Made by a program: the position numbers and the translations under genes. From Humibacillus sp. DSM 29435 (GTDB taxonomy: Bacteria; Actinomycetota; Actinomycetes; Actinomycetales; Dermatophilaceae): 61,914 nt of DNA. The stretch is taken from assembly GCF_001758225.1 (NCBI RefSeq), contig NZ_MAST01000019.1, positions 1-61,914 on the forward strand. The letters are read 5' to 3'. Below, in pieces: positions 24,906 through 33,351 of this stretch (the stretch's first letter is position 1; every line of letters begins with the position of its first letter). The notes beneath the pieces were generated by a model. The model saw only the letters and a list, made by a program, of their open reading frames with translations. It did no database searches and was not told the DNA's origin.

Positions 24906-25985
24906 TCAGCTGCCCACCTCGTGCTTCCAGTACCCCATGAAGGCGACCTGACGTCGCGGCATCCCGAGCTCGCCCACCAGCATCCGGCGGATCGTCTTGA
25001 CCGTCGCCGAGTCGCCGGCGACCCACGCGTAGGTCTCGTCGACGCCGACCGGCTCATCCCGTGGTTGCTGGCGGTCAAGCGTCTCGCCCGACGAGCTGAA
25101 GACCGGCGTCTCCCACACGTCGTCGTCGGCCTCGAACCCGACCCCCGCCCTCGCCCCCGCGGAAGTGTCGGCGCCGACCGCGGTCAAGCCGCACTCGGCC
25201 CGGAAGGTCGCGACCGAGGCCCAGCCCCGTGGCCGCTCGCCGCGCGCGATCCAGTGCATGGCGACCCCGGGCGGGATCGCGAAGTCGAGGAAGTCGGCGG
25301 CGGTCGGAACCTCGACGACCGCGACCCCCTCGGCGTTCACGGGCAGGCTCTCGAGGATCGACGCCACCGCAGGCAGGGCCGTCTCGTCGGCGCAGAACAG
25401 CAACCGGCGGGCATCTCCCGGCGCGAACTCGATGCCGCCGAAGCCGTCTTCGTGGCCGCGGCGCGGCGCGAGCACGCCGATCCTGTCGCCCAGCCGGGCC
25501 GCAGCCGCCCAGGTGGCGGCCGGGCCGCAGGCGCCACCTGAGTCACCTGAGCCAGGTGAGCCAGGTGAGCCAGGTGAGCCATCGCTCCCGTGCAGCACGA
25601 AGTCGACGACGAGCCGGCGATCGGCTCCTTCCCCCCTCACCAACCGGGCGGTGTACGTGCGCAGGTGGCCGCGCTCGATCTCGGGCAGCGAGAGCCAGGC
25701 GGCGTACCAGTCGTCGGCCTCGAGCACCGACGACGGCACGGGGTGTCCGTCGTTGGGAATGACGATCTTGATCCGCTGGTCGAGCGTTGCACCTTCGGGC
25801 CCCAGGTGCTCGAAGCCCCTGCCTCCCAGACTGATCCGCACGAACGACGGGCTGAGCCGTGCGACTTCGCGCACCACCCCGGTCAGACGCAGGACGGGCG
25901 ACAGGGTCTCGTCCGTCTCGTCAGTGGCGTCCGTCTCGTCAGTGAAGTTGCCGACGTCGCTGGGCGGGTTCGTCGTCGTGGTCAT
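24906..25985 (-). CDS. Siderophore-interacting protein (FAD-dependent ferric reductase)
   Basis: 359 residues of the SIP family, cytoplasmic flavoproteins that release iron from ferri-siderophores by reduction. The FAD-binding barrel contains RTYTARLVRG (the RxYT motif) and VVDFVLHG; the NAD(P)H domain contains LLFCADETALPAVASILESL and the C-terminal YAWVAGDSATVKTIRRMLVG and YWKHEVGS. Two repeat-coded low-complexity stretches are inserted: Asp-Glu-Thr near the N-terminus and Gly-Ser-Pro near residue 140 (three copies of a 9-mer at 25551-25577). ATG 25985 overlaps the ATPase stop. It is last gene of the iron operon. Confidence 0.92.
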   Translation of the reverse strand: MTTTTNPPSDVGNFTDETDATDETDETLSPVLRLTGVVREVARLSPSFVRISLGGRGFEHLGPEGATLDQRIKIVIPNDGHPVPSSVLEADDWYAAWLSLPEIERGHLRTYTARLVRGEGADRRLVVDFVLHGSDGSPGSPGSPGSGDSGGACGPAATWAAAARLGDRIGVLAPRRGHEDGFGGIEFAPGDARRLLFCADETALPAVASILESLPVNAEGVAVVEVPTAADFLDFAIPPGVAMHWIARGERPRGWASVATFRAECGLTAVGADTSAGARAGVGFEADDDVWETPVFSSSGETLDRQQPRDEPVGVDETYAWVAGDSATVKTIRRMLVGELGMPRRQVAFMGYWKHEVGS

Positions 25986-26896
25986 GAGGCAGGTCCGATC
26001 AGCTGGTCGCGGGAGGCGGGGATGACGAGTGGGGTTCCGGCCACGGGGTCGATGACGACTCGGCTCTCGAGCCCGAACACCGAGCGCACGAAGGCCTCGT
26101 CGACCACGTCGGCCGGCGGGCCCTGGGCGAGCAGCCGGCCGCCGCGCAGCGCGACCACCTGGTCGGCGTAGCGAGCGGCGAGGTTGAGGTCGTGCAGCAC
26201 CATCACGATGGTGGTGCCGCGACGGCGGTTGAGGTCGACGAGCAGGTCGAGCACGTCGATCTGGTGCGCGACGTCGAGGTAGGTGGTCGGCTCGTCGAGC
26301 AGGATGACGTCGGTGTCCTGAGCCAGGGTGAGTGCGATCCAGACTCGTTGACGTTGGCCGCCCGACAGCTCGTCGACGTGTCGCTCGGCCAGCCCGGTGG
26401 TGTCGGTCGACCGCATCGCCGCGGCGATGGCCTCGTCGTCGGCCTCCGACCAGCGCCGCACGAGCGAGTGGTGCGGATGCCGGCCACGACCCACGAGGTC
26501 GACCACCGTGATGCCCTCCGGTACCGGCGGGGTCTGAGGCAGCAGCGCGACCCGCCGGGCGAACTCCTTGGGCCGCATCGACCAGATGTCGCGCAATGGC
26601 CGGGGTTCGCCGCAGGCGTCCGCCGACCCACTCACCGGGTCTGACAGCAGCACCCTGCCCGACACGGGTCTGAGCATTCTGGACAGGCCGCGCAGCACGG
26701 TCGACTTGCCGCAGCCGTTGGGACCGACGATGGCGGTCACGGCGCCCCGCTGCACCTCGAGGTCGAGGGTGTCCACGACCGTGCGGCCGTCGTAGGCGAG
26801 CGACAACCCGTAGGTGCGCAGGGCGGCCGGCGGGCTCTGTCCACGCTCCCCGAGAGGAGGCTTGACAGCGGCATCCGGGGCCTGGCGCGAAGTCAT
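25982..26896 (-). CDS. Iron-siderophore ABC transporter, ATP-binding protein
   Basis: 304 residues of the FecE/FepC type. Walker A is VGPNGCGKSTVLRGLSR, the Q-loop is LLPQTPPVPEGITVVDLV, the signature is ELSGGQRQRVWIA, Walker B is DVILLDEPTTYLDVAHQ and the H-loop is VMVLHDLNLAARYAD. It drives import of ferri-siderophore through the two FecCD permeases encoded upstream. ATG 26896 lies one base after the permease stop; its own stop overlaps the SIP start. Confidence 0.93.
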   Translation of the reverse strand: MTSRQAPDAAVKPPLGERGQSPPAALRTYGLSLAYDGRTVVDTLDLEVQRGAVTAIVGPNGCGKSTVLRGLSRMLRPVSGRVLLSDPVSGSADACGEPRPLRDIWSMRPKEFARRVALLPQTPPVPEGITVVDLVGRGRHPHHSLVRRWSEADDEAIAAAMRSTDTTGLAERHVDELSGGQRQRVWIALTLAQDTDVILLDEPTTYLDVAHQIDVLDLLVDLNRRRGTTIVMVLHDLNLAARYADQVVALRGGRLLAQGPPADVVDEAFVRSVFGLESRVVIDPVAGTPLVIPASRDQLIGPAS

Positions 26897-26897
26897 C

Positions 26898-28016
26898 TCA
26901 AGCCTTTCCGTGTCGACCCGCAGCGATGACCACCGCGAGCATGAGGGGGGCGCCGAGGGCGCCCGTGACGACACCGACCGGCAGGTTGACGTCGGGGATC
27001 AGGTAGTCACCGAGGTAGTCGGCGGCGACGACGATCACGGCGCCGACGAGGGCGGCCGCCCAGAGGCTGGGCCGACCACCGGTCAGGCGGCGCGAGATCG
27101 GGCCGGCCAGAAAGGCGACGAACGAGATGGGCCCGGTCGCTGCCGTGGCGAAGGCCGAGAGGGCGACCGCGATCAGCAGACCGAGACGCGCACCGGATGC
27201 CGGTGAGCCGAGGGTCGTCGACAGCTCGTCGCCGAGCTCGGCAAGTCGCATCCGGCGGGCGTTCAACGCGAGGGCAGGCACGAGCACCACGATGCCGAGA
27301 GCGAGCAGCCCGATGAGGGGCCAGGTGGCCCGGTTCAGGCTGCCGGTGAGCCAGACGAGGGCAGCCTGGGCGTCCTGGATCGAGGTGCGAGTCATGACGA
27401 GCTGGATGACGCTGGCCAGCAGGGCTGCGACACCGATGCCGACGAGCACCATGCGCTGGCCGGCGAGGGAGGTGCCCCGCGCCACGAGGTACATCACGAC
27501 GCTCACGGCCATCGCTCCGGCCAGCGCAGCGAGCGGCACCACAAACCCCTGGGCGTCGAAGAAGGTCAGGGCGACCACGGCCGCGGCACTGGCGCCCAGG
27601 CTGATCCCGATGATGTCGGGGCTCGCGAGCGGGTTGCGCAGGGTGGTCTGGAACATCGCCCCAGCGGCGCCGAAGGCCCCCCCGGCGAGAGCGCCGATGA
27701 GGGCCCTCGGCAGCTTGGCCTCCATGACGATGAACGACGCGCCGGGGGCGGTCTCGAGCGTCTCCCCGCGCAGGATGCGCACGAAGTCGACGAGGGTGAC
27801 GGTGTACTCCCCGAGCAGCACCCGGGCCAGCACGACGGCCACGGTCACGACGAAGAGCATCCCGACGACCAGGCGGACCCGACGCAGGGGGCGACGATGG
27901 GCGCGCGTGACGAGCGCGACGTCGGCGGCGGCCTCGACCGGGTCGCGGCCCAGCGGCATCCGGCCAGTGGGGTGGCGCCGGGCCCTGTCGACGGAGGTGG
28001 CCACGGGCGCGCTCAC
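26898..28016 (-). CDS. Iron-siderophore ABC transporter permease (FecCD type), second
   Basis: 372 residues with about nine hydrophobic helices. Conserved FecCD segments are visible: PRALIGALAGGAFGAAGAMF, NPLASPDIIGISLGAS, and near the end GPISFVAFLAGPISRRLTGG. The first 45 residues are a basic cytoplasmic extension. GTG 28016 overlaps the stop of the other permease (GTGA). It forms a heterodimeric channel with that protein. Confidence 0.92.
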   Translation of the reverse strand: MSAPVATSVDRARRHPTGRMPLGRDPVEAAADVALVTRAHRRPLRRVRLVVGMLFVVTVAVVLARVLLGEYTVTLVDFVRILRGETLETAPGASFIVMEAKLPRALIGALAGGAFGAAGAMFQTTLRNPLASPDIIGISLGASAAAVVALTFFDAQGFVVPLAALAGAMAVSVVMYLVARGTSLAGQRMVLVGIGVAALLASVIQLVMTRTSIQDAQAALVWLTGSLNRATWPLIGLLALGIVVLVPALALNARRMRLAELGDELSTTLGSPASGARLGLLIAVALSAFATAATGPISFVAFLAGPISRRLTGGRPSLWAAALVGAVIVVAADYLGDYLIPDVNLPVGVVTGALGAPLMLAVVIAAGRHGKA

Positions 28017-29014
28017 AGCGTCGCCATCCGGCCGCGCCGCACGAGCACCACGAAGACGGGCACCCCCACGGCGGCCGTCATGATGCCGGCCTGAACCTCC
28101 GTGGGGCGGGCGACGACGCGACCGACGACATCGGCGACGAGCAGCAGCGCAGGCCCGATGAGCAGGCAGACGGGGATGATCCGTCGGTGGTCGGGGCCCA
28201 CGACGAAGCGTGCGACGTGCGGCACGACGAGGCCGAGAAAGCCGACCGGCCCGGCCAGTGCGGTGGCGGCGCCACAGAGCACCGCCACCCCGACCGCTAC
28301 GGCGGAGCGGGCGAACAGCAGGTTCTCGCCGAGGCCGCGGGCGAGGTCGTCACCGAGCGCGAGGGCGTTGAGCTGGCGCACGGCGAGCAGGACGACGACC
28401 AGACCGAAGGCGAAGAAGGGCAGCACGGTGATGACGAGGTCAAGCCCACGCCCGCCGATGGTGCCGACCTGCCAGAACCGGAACGAGTCGAGCGACTGCT
28501 GGCTCGACACGAGCAGGCCCGACGACCAGCTGGCCAGGCCCGCGCTCACCGCGGCCCCGGCCAGGGTCAGCCGCAGCGGGGTCACGCCCCCACGGGCCAG
28601 GCCCGCCAGGGCATGCACGAGCACCGCGGCAAGCCCGGCGCCGGCCATGGCCCACCAGACGTAGCCGGTCAGCGTGCCGACCCCGAACACACTGATGGCG
28701 ACCACGACGGCGAGCGACGCGCCGGCGTTGACCCCGAGCAACCCCGGGTCGGCCAGCGGGTTGCGGGTCAGGCCCTGCATGGCCGCCCCGGCCACGGCCA
28801 GACCCGCCCCGACGAGCAGCCCGACGGCCGTGCGGGCGATGCGGGCCTCGACCACCCCACGGTCGGCGAGGTCGCCACCGTTGCCGGTGAGCACGGCGAA
28901 GACGTCGCCGACGGCGACCGGGCGCGAGCCGATGGTGATCGAGGCGAGCACCGCCACCCCCACCAGCACGACGAGCGCACCGGTGAGGGTGAGCGACCGG
29001 GTACGGCTGCTCAT
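28013..29014 (-). CDS. Iron-siderophore ABC transporter permease (FecCD type), first
   Basis: 333 residues with about nine transmembrane helices. Typical FecCD motifs: EARIARTAVGLLVGAGLAVA, NPLADPGLLGVNAGASLAVV, and the cytoplasmic ATPase contact region GPVGFLGLVVPHVARFVVGP. ATG 29014 overlaps the last base of the binding-protein stop (TGATG), so the operon is tightly coupled. Confidence 0.93.
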   Translation of the reverse strand: MSSRTRSLTLTGALVVLVGVAVLASITIGSRPVAVGDVFAVLTGNGGDLADRGVVEARIARTAVGLLVGAGLAVAGAAMQGLTRNPLADPGLLGVNAGASLAVVVAISVFGVGTLTGYVWWAMAGAGLAAVLVHALAGLARGGVTPLRLTLAGAAVSAGLASWSSGLLVSSQQSLDSFRFWQVGTIGGRGLDLVITVLPFFAFGLVVVLLAVRQLNALALGDDLARGLGENLLFARSAVAVGVAVLCGAATALAGPVGFLGLVVPHVARFVVGPDHRRIIPVCLLIGPALLLVADVVGRVVARPTEVQAGIMTAAVGVPVFVVLVRRGRMATL

Positions 29015-30093
29015 CAGCTCGCTTCGGCGTTGGCGACCGCCTCGGCCACCGTAGGTACGAAGAGATCGACCATGAACGGGATCGACAGCGGCGAGGGCGA
29101 GCTCGTGGTGAGCCCGACACGCTTGTCCTTGGTGGCGACGACGGCCCCGGCCTTGACGGCCGGGATCTGGCCGATGAGCGGGTCCTTGCGCATGGCGGCG
29201 ACCTCGGCGTCGTCCTCGATGTAGGTCAGCAGGATGTCGGAGTCGAGGGTGGCGGCCTGCTCGGCGCTGACCGTGCGGTAGAACTCCTTGGAGTCACCCG
29301 AGAGCTTCTCGATCACCGGGGCGTTCTTCATGCCGAGCTCGGTGAGCATGCGGGGGCGCAGGTCGAGCGGGGTGTAGTAGCCGACCTGGGAGTAGTCGGC
29401 CGGAGTCACGAAGCCGTAGATGAAGGTCTTCCCCTCGAGCTGTGGGTACTTCGCCTTCGCGTCGGCGAGGGTCTGCTCGGTCTCCGCCTCGACCGCGGCG
29501 GCTTGGGTCGAGCGGCCGAGCGCTGTGCCGATGATCTCGAGCGACTCCTTCCACGGCGTGCCCCAGGCCACCTTCGGGTACGCCACCACGGGGGCGAGCT
29601 TGCTCAGCTTGTCGTACTCGACCTTCGTCAGGCCCGAGTTGGTGGCGAGGATCAGGTCGGGAGAGAGCTTGGCGATCTCCTCAATGGGCGCACCGTCGGC
29701 GTCGTCGAAGCGGGTCGGTGCGGCCCCGCCGATGACGGCGAGCTGCTTGTCGAACCAGTCGCTCGACAGCTTGGCGTTGCCACCCCAGGTGACCTTGGGA
29801 GCCCCCACCGGCGCGACGCCGAGCGCGGCGACGTGGTCGGCGTCGGTCCAGCCGAGGGTGACGATGCGCCTCGGAGTCTGGGTGATGCTGGTCTCTCCGA
29901 AGGCGTGCTTGATGGTCACCGGGTAGGCGTTCGCATCGGCCGCGCTCGACGCGCCACCGGTGGCGGCCGCCGGGGTGGCAGGCGGGGTGGCAGGCGATGA
30001 ACCCGACGGGCCGGTGGAGCAGCCGGCGAGAACGAGCAGGGCCGCAGCCACGGTGACGACGGCAGAACGGGCGGAAGTTCGAAGGCGGAGCAC
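29014..30093 (-). CDS. Iron-siderophore substrate-binding lipoprotein
   Basis: 359 residues. The signal peptide has a lipobox at residues 22-25 (AALLVLAGCS), so the protein is anchored to the outer face of the membrane. A Ser/Pro/Ala-rich linker follows. The FecB/BtuF-like helical-backbone fold is indicated by TPRRIVTLGWTDADHVAALG, IEEIAKLSPDLILATNSG and LTYIEDDAEVAAM. It delivers ferri-siderophore to the permeases. GTG 30093 is the first gene of a five-gene operon (binding protein, two permeases, ATPase, SIP), with an iron box just upstream. Confidence 0.93.
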   Translation of the reverse strand: MLRLRTSARSAVVTVAAALLVLAGCSTGPSGSSPATPPATPAAATGGASSAADANAYPVTIKHAFGETSITQTPRRIVTLGWTDADHVAALGVAPVGAPKVTWGGNAKLSSDWFDKQLAVIGGAAPTRFDDADGAPIEEIAKLSPDLILATNSGLTKVEYDKLSKLAPVVAYPKVAWGTPWKESLEIIGTALGRSTQAAAVEAETEQTLADAKAKYPQLEGKTFIYGFVTPADYSQVGYYTPLDLRPRMLTELGMKNAPVIEKLSGDSKEFYRTVSAEQAATLDSDILLTYIEDDAEVAAMRKDPLIGQIPAVKAGAVVATKDKRVGLTTSSPSPLSIPFMVDLFVPTVAEAVANAEAS

Positions 30094-30126
30094 GGCGAGT
30101 CTCTCTGTCGTTTATTAGGACAGGCA

Positions 30127-30153
30127 CACCTTACTTAGGTGAGGCTTACTCGC
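30127..30153. promoter_or_regulatory. DtxR/IdeR-type iron box
   Basis: TTAGGTGAGGCTTACTCGC at 30135-30153 resembles the DtxR/IdeR/DmdR consensus TTAGGTTAGGCTAACCTAA, and CACCT-TACTT-AGGTG at 30127-30141 overlaps it as a perfect inverted repeat. The site is 34-60 bp upstream of the binding-protein start. Fe(II)-loaded DtxR would repress the uptake operon when iron is plentiful. Motif seen; regulation inferred. Confidence 0.7.
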
Positions 30154-30164
30154 CAAGTGCGGTC

Positions 30165-30938
30165 TCAGAGGGCCCCGCCCAGGGTCACCCCGCCGTCGAT
30201 GGTGATCGTCTGCCCGGTGATCCACGAGGCGTCGACGCTGAGCAGAAAGCTCACCGCGCCCGCGACGTCGTCGGGTGTTCCGAGCCGCTTCATCGGGTAG
30301 GCGGCCGCCACCGTCTCCTCTCGGCCCTCGTAGAGGGCCTCGGCGAACCTCGTCTTGACGACCGCCGGTGCCACCGCGTTGACCCGCACCTGAGGCCCCA
30401 GCTGATGTCCGAGCTCGGTCGTCAGGTGGATGAGCGCGGCCTTCGAGACGCCGTACCAGCCGATGACACCGGAGGCTCCCAGCCCGGCCACCGATGCGAC
30501 GTTGACCACGGATGCCGGGTGGTCGGAGTCGCCGATGCCCGCCGCGACCGCCTTCTTGATCCACGAGAAGGCCGCGACGACGTTGACGTCGAGCACCTTG
30601 CGGGCCATGGCGGCGTCGCCGTCGAGCATCGGCCCGTACGACGGGTTGATTCCCGTGTTGTTGACCAGCAGGTGCAGCCCGCCGAACGTCGCGCGGGCTG
30701 CCGCCACGACCTCGTCCTGATGGTCCTCGTCGGCCGCGTTCCCAGCGATGCCGAGCGCGTTCGCCGGCCCGCCCAGGTGCTCGACGGCAGCGGCGAGCGC
30801 GTCCGCCTTGCGTGCGGTGATGACCACCTTGGCGCCTTCGGCGACCAGACGCTCGGCGATGCCGAGGCCGATGCCGCGGCTGGCGCCCGTGACGATGGCG
30901 ACGGCTCCCTCGTGGCGCCTCATGCCCTCGCCCGACAT
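30165..30938 (-). CDS. Short-chain dehydrogenase/reductase
   Basis: 257 residues of the classical SDR family using NAD(P). The Rossmann motif is VAIVTGASRGIGLGIAERLV, with NNTGINPSYG as the NAG-type motif, NVASVAGLGAS containing the catalytic Ser, and WYGVSKAALIHLTTELG containing the Tyr-x3-Lys pair; the C-terminus is TGQTITIDGGVTLGG, as in FabG-like enzymes. ATG 30938 overlaps the acyl-CoA dehydrogenase stop (TGATG); an internal ATG five codons later is also possible. Coupled with a dehydrogenase, it probably oxidises a hydroxyacyl-CoA or reduces an oxo intermediate. Confidence 0.9.
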   Translation of the reverse strand: MSGEGMRRHEGAVAIVTGASRGIGLGIAERLVAEGAKVVITARKADALAAAVEHLGGPANALGIAGNAADEDHQDEVVAAARATFGGLHLLVNNTGINPSYGPMLDGDAAMARKVLDVNVVAAFSWIKKAVAAGIGDSDHPASVVNVASVAGLGASGVIGWYGVSKAALIHLTTELGHQLGPQVRVNAVAPAVVKTRFAEALYEGREETVAAAYPMKRLGTPDDVAGAVSFLLSVDASWITGQTITIDGGVTLGGAL

Positions 30939-32083
30939 CACAGACCGATGTCCCGGCCGATGAGCTCCTTCATGATCTCGTTGCTGCCGGCCCAGATCTT
31001 CGTCACCCGGGCGTCGCGCCAGGCTCGGGCCACCCGGTACTCGTTCATGAACCCGTAGCCGCCGTAGAGCTGGACGCAGTGGTCGAGCACCTCGTTCTGC
31101 ACCTGCGAGCTCCACCACTTCGCCTTGGCTGCGTCGATCGCGGTGAGCTCACCCTTCGAGTGCGCGAGCACGCAGTCGTCGATGTACGCCTCGGCCACCT
31201 CGATCTTGGTGACCAGCTCGGCGAGCAGGAACTTGTTGTGCTGGAAGCTGCCGATCGGCTGACCGAAGGCCTTGCGCTCCTTGGCGTAGGCAATGGTCTC
31301 CTCGAGGATCGCCTTGGCGTGCGCGACGTTGGAGACCGCTGCACCGATGCGCTCCTGCGGGAGCCGCTGCATCATGGCGATGAAACCCAGCCCCTGCTCA
31401 CCGAGCCGGTTCTCGTCGGGAACGCGGACATCCTCGAAGAACAGCTCGGCGGTGTCGGACTCCTCCATGCCGACCTTGTCGAGCTTGCGGCCGTTGACGA
31501 ACCCCGGCATGCCGCGCTCGACGACGAACAGGGTGATGCCCTTGGCGCCCTTCCCGGGGTCGGTGCGGGCCGCCACGATCACCAGGTCGGCCTGGTACCC
31601 GTTGGTGATGAAGGTCTTGCTGCCGTTCAGGCGCCAGGCGTCGCCGTCGCGCACGGCCGTGGTCTTGAGGGCGGCCAGGTCGGAGCCGCCCGAGGGCTCG
31701 GTCATGGCGATCGCGATGATCAGGTCGCCGCTGGCGATCCCGGGCAGCCACCGCTGCTTCTGCTCGTCGGTGCCCAGGTCGACGATGTAGGGCGGACAGA
31801 CGTCGGAGTGGATGCCGAAGCACGAACTGGTGGCGGCGTTGAACCGCGACATCTCCTCACTCAGCACGGCGTTGAAGCGGTAGTCGCGCACACCCGCACC
31901 ACCGAACTCCTCCGGAATGTCGAAGCCGAAGAAGCCCTGCTTCCCGGCCTCCTTCCAGACGTCCCGCTCGATCGACTTCTCGTCAATCATCTGCTGGGCC
32001 CGGGGGCGCAGCGTGCGCTCGACGAACTCGCGGGCAGAGGCCCGAAGCGCCTCGTGGTCCTCGTCGTAGATGTGGCGGGGCAT
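30938..32083 (-). CDS. Acyl-CoA dehydrogenase
   Basis: 381 residues of the FAD-dependent ACAD family, which introduce the alpha,beta double bond in acyl-CoA. Motifs are IAIAMTEPSGGSDLAALKTT, GSKTFITNGYQADLVIVAAR, and the C-terminal QLYGGYGFMNEYRVARAWRD and KIWAGSNEIMKELIGRDIG. At the position of the EGT-type Glu near the end there is Ala (WAGSN), so the catalytic base must be on an earlier helix, as in isovaleryl/long-chain types. ATG 32083 has a GGAGGAA Shine-Dalgarno. It is divergent from a TetR regulator, with a palindromic operator between. Confidence 0.92.
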   Translation of the reverse strand: MPRHIYDEDHEALRASAREFVERTLRPRAQQMIDEKSIERDVWKEAGKQGFFGFDIPEEFGGAGVRDYRFNAVLSEEMSRFNAATSSCFGIHSDVCPPYIVDLGTDEQKQRWLPGIASGDLIIAIAMTEPSGGSDLAALKTTAVRDGDAWRLNGSKTFITNGYQADLVIVAARTDPGKGAKGITLFVVERGMPGFVNGRKLDKVGMEESDTAELFFEDVRVPDENRLGEQGLGFIAMMQRLPQERIGAAVSNVAHAKAILEETIAYAKERKAFGQPIGSFQHNKFLLAELVTKIEVAEAYIDDCVLAHSKGELTAIDAAKAKWWSSQVQNEVLDHCVQLYGGYGFMNEYRVARAWRDARVTKIWAGSNEIMKELIGRDIGL

Positions 32084-32108
32084 GGCAGATTCCTCCAAGC
32101 GAACGGTG

Positions 32109-32126
32109 ACTAAGCGCTTGCTTAGT
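32109..32126. promoter_or_regulatory. Perfect palindrome, probable TetR operator
   Basis: ACTAAGC-GCTT-GCTTAGT has two perfect 7-bp arms and lies between the divergent acyl-CoA dehydrogenase and TetR genes, 26 bp from one start and 28 bp from the other. It is the natural binding site for the TetR protein, which probably represses both directions until an acyl-CoA ligand binds. Confidence 0.75.
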
Positions 32127-32153
32127 TTCGCAACGCTGCGGCATGCTGTCAAC

Positions 32154-32753
32154 GTGCCGAGAACCACATCGCCAGCGCCCGATCGCACCACGGTCGGGCG
32201 GCTCATGCAGGCGGCCGCGCGGGCCTTCGCCGACAAGGGCTTCCACGCGACCACGACGCGCGACATCGCGTCGGGCGCCGGCCTGAGCCCGGCCGGGGTC
32301 TACGTGCACTTCGGTTCCAAGGAGGAGCTGCTGTTCAACCTCAGCCGCACCGGCCACGAGTCGGCCCTGCGTGAGGTGCGTGCGGCCGTCGCCGACGCCG
32401 CCACCCCCACGCAGCAGCTCGCCGACCTGGTGGCGACTTTCTCGCAGTGGCACGCCGAGCAGTACGAGATCGCGCGGGTGGTGCAGTACGAGCACCACCA
32501 CCTGACGCCTGAGCACCACGCCGAGGTGCTCGCCCTGCGCAAGCAGATCGACGCAGTCGTGCGCGGCATCCTCGAGGCCGGCACCCGCGAGGGTCTGTTC
32601 ACCATCGACGACATCGGTGACACCGCGCTCGCCCTGCTGTCGATCGCCGTCGACGTGGCGCGGTGGTACTCCCCGACGATCCGTCGCACGCCGGCCCAGA
32701 TCGGCGCCACCAACGCCCATCTGGCGTTGCGCCTCGTGGGCGCCGCCACCTGA
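32154..32753 (+). CDS. TetR-family transcriptional regulator
   Basis: 199 residues. The N-terminal helix-turn-helix is typical: RLMQAAARAFADKGFHATTT, then RDIASGAGLSPAGVYVHFGSKEELL (quoted in two parts). The rest is the ligand-binding helical domain. GTG 32154 is chosen because the protein then starts about 15 residues before the first HTH helix and the operator stays outside the gene. It probably regulates the divergent acyl-CoA dehydrogenase/SDR operon and itself. Confidence 0.9.
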   Translation: MPRTTSPAPDRTTVGRLMQAAARAFADKGFHATTTRDIASGAGLSPAGVYVHFGSKEELLFNLSRTGHESALREVRAAVADAATPTQQLADLVATFSQWHAEQYEIARVVQYEHHHLTPEHHAEVLALRKQIDAVVRGILEAGTREGLFTIDDIGDTALALLSIAVDVARWYSPTIRRTPAQIGATNAHLALRLVGAAT

Positions 32754-32815
32754 GCAGCGCTGCCGCCGCCACCAACACCACCGCCACCACCGCCGGGTCC
32801 CAGCCCGGTCACACC

Positions 32816-33340
32816 GTGTTGCAGGTGCCGGTGCCGCCGCTCGAGGCCTTCGTCCGGGCGCGAACCGCTCACTACGACGCCACCTGGCTCTCCCCCGACG
32901 CCGAGTTCGGGCATGCCCACGTCACCGCCCTGGGCCCGTTCCTGCCACCCGACGCGACCGACGCCGAGGCCCTCCGTCGCGTCGCCGAGATCGCCTGCCG
33001 CACAGAGCCGTTCGCCTTCACGCTCGGCGGGGTCGACACGTTCCCGAACGGCATCATCCATCTCGTCCCCGAGCCCGACGAGCCGTTTCGCACCCTGACC
33101 GCGGCGCTGTGCGAGGCCTTCCCCTCGTACCTGCCCTACGGTGGCGCCTTCGGCGACGTGCACCCTCACCTGACCCTCGACGCCAGGTCGGCGACCGTCT
33201 CGGAGACGAGCACCGTTGCCCTGCTCGAGGGCCTCCTGCCCGTGGTCAGCCGAGCCGAGCGGCTCGACCTGGCGCTCTGGCAGCAGAACGGATGCCGGGT
33301 GCTCACGAGCTGGCTCCTGGGCAGCGCTCCCGCGTCGTGA
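32816..33340 (+). CDS. 2'-5' RNA ligase-family (2H phosphoesterase-like) protein
   Basis: About 174 residues with two HxT/S motifs spaced as in the 2H phosphoesterase superfamily: FGHAHVTALGPFLPP near residue 40 and GDVHPHLTLDA near residue 115. These histidines act on 2',3'-cyclic phosphates or related RNA ends. GTG 32816 precedes the first strand (VLQVPVPPLEAFV); the frame stays open upstream into the tetR end but has no ATG/GTG/TTG after 32750. It follows tetR in the same direction. The substrate is unknown. Confidence 0.75.
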   Translation: MLQVPVPPLEAFVRARTAHYDATWLSPDAEFGHAHVTALGPFLPPDATDAEALRRVAEIACRTEPFAFTLGGVDTFPNGIIHLVPEPDEPFRTLTAALCEAFPSYLPYGGAFGDVHPHLTLDARSATVSETSTVALLEGLLPVVSRAERLDLALWQQNGCRVLTSWLLGSAPAS

Positions 33341-33351
33341 CTGCGGGCCCG

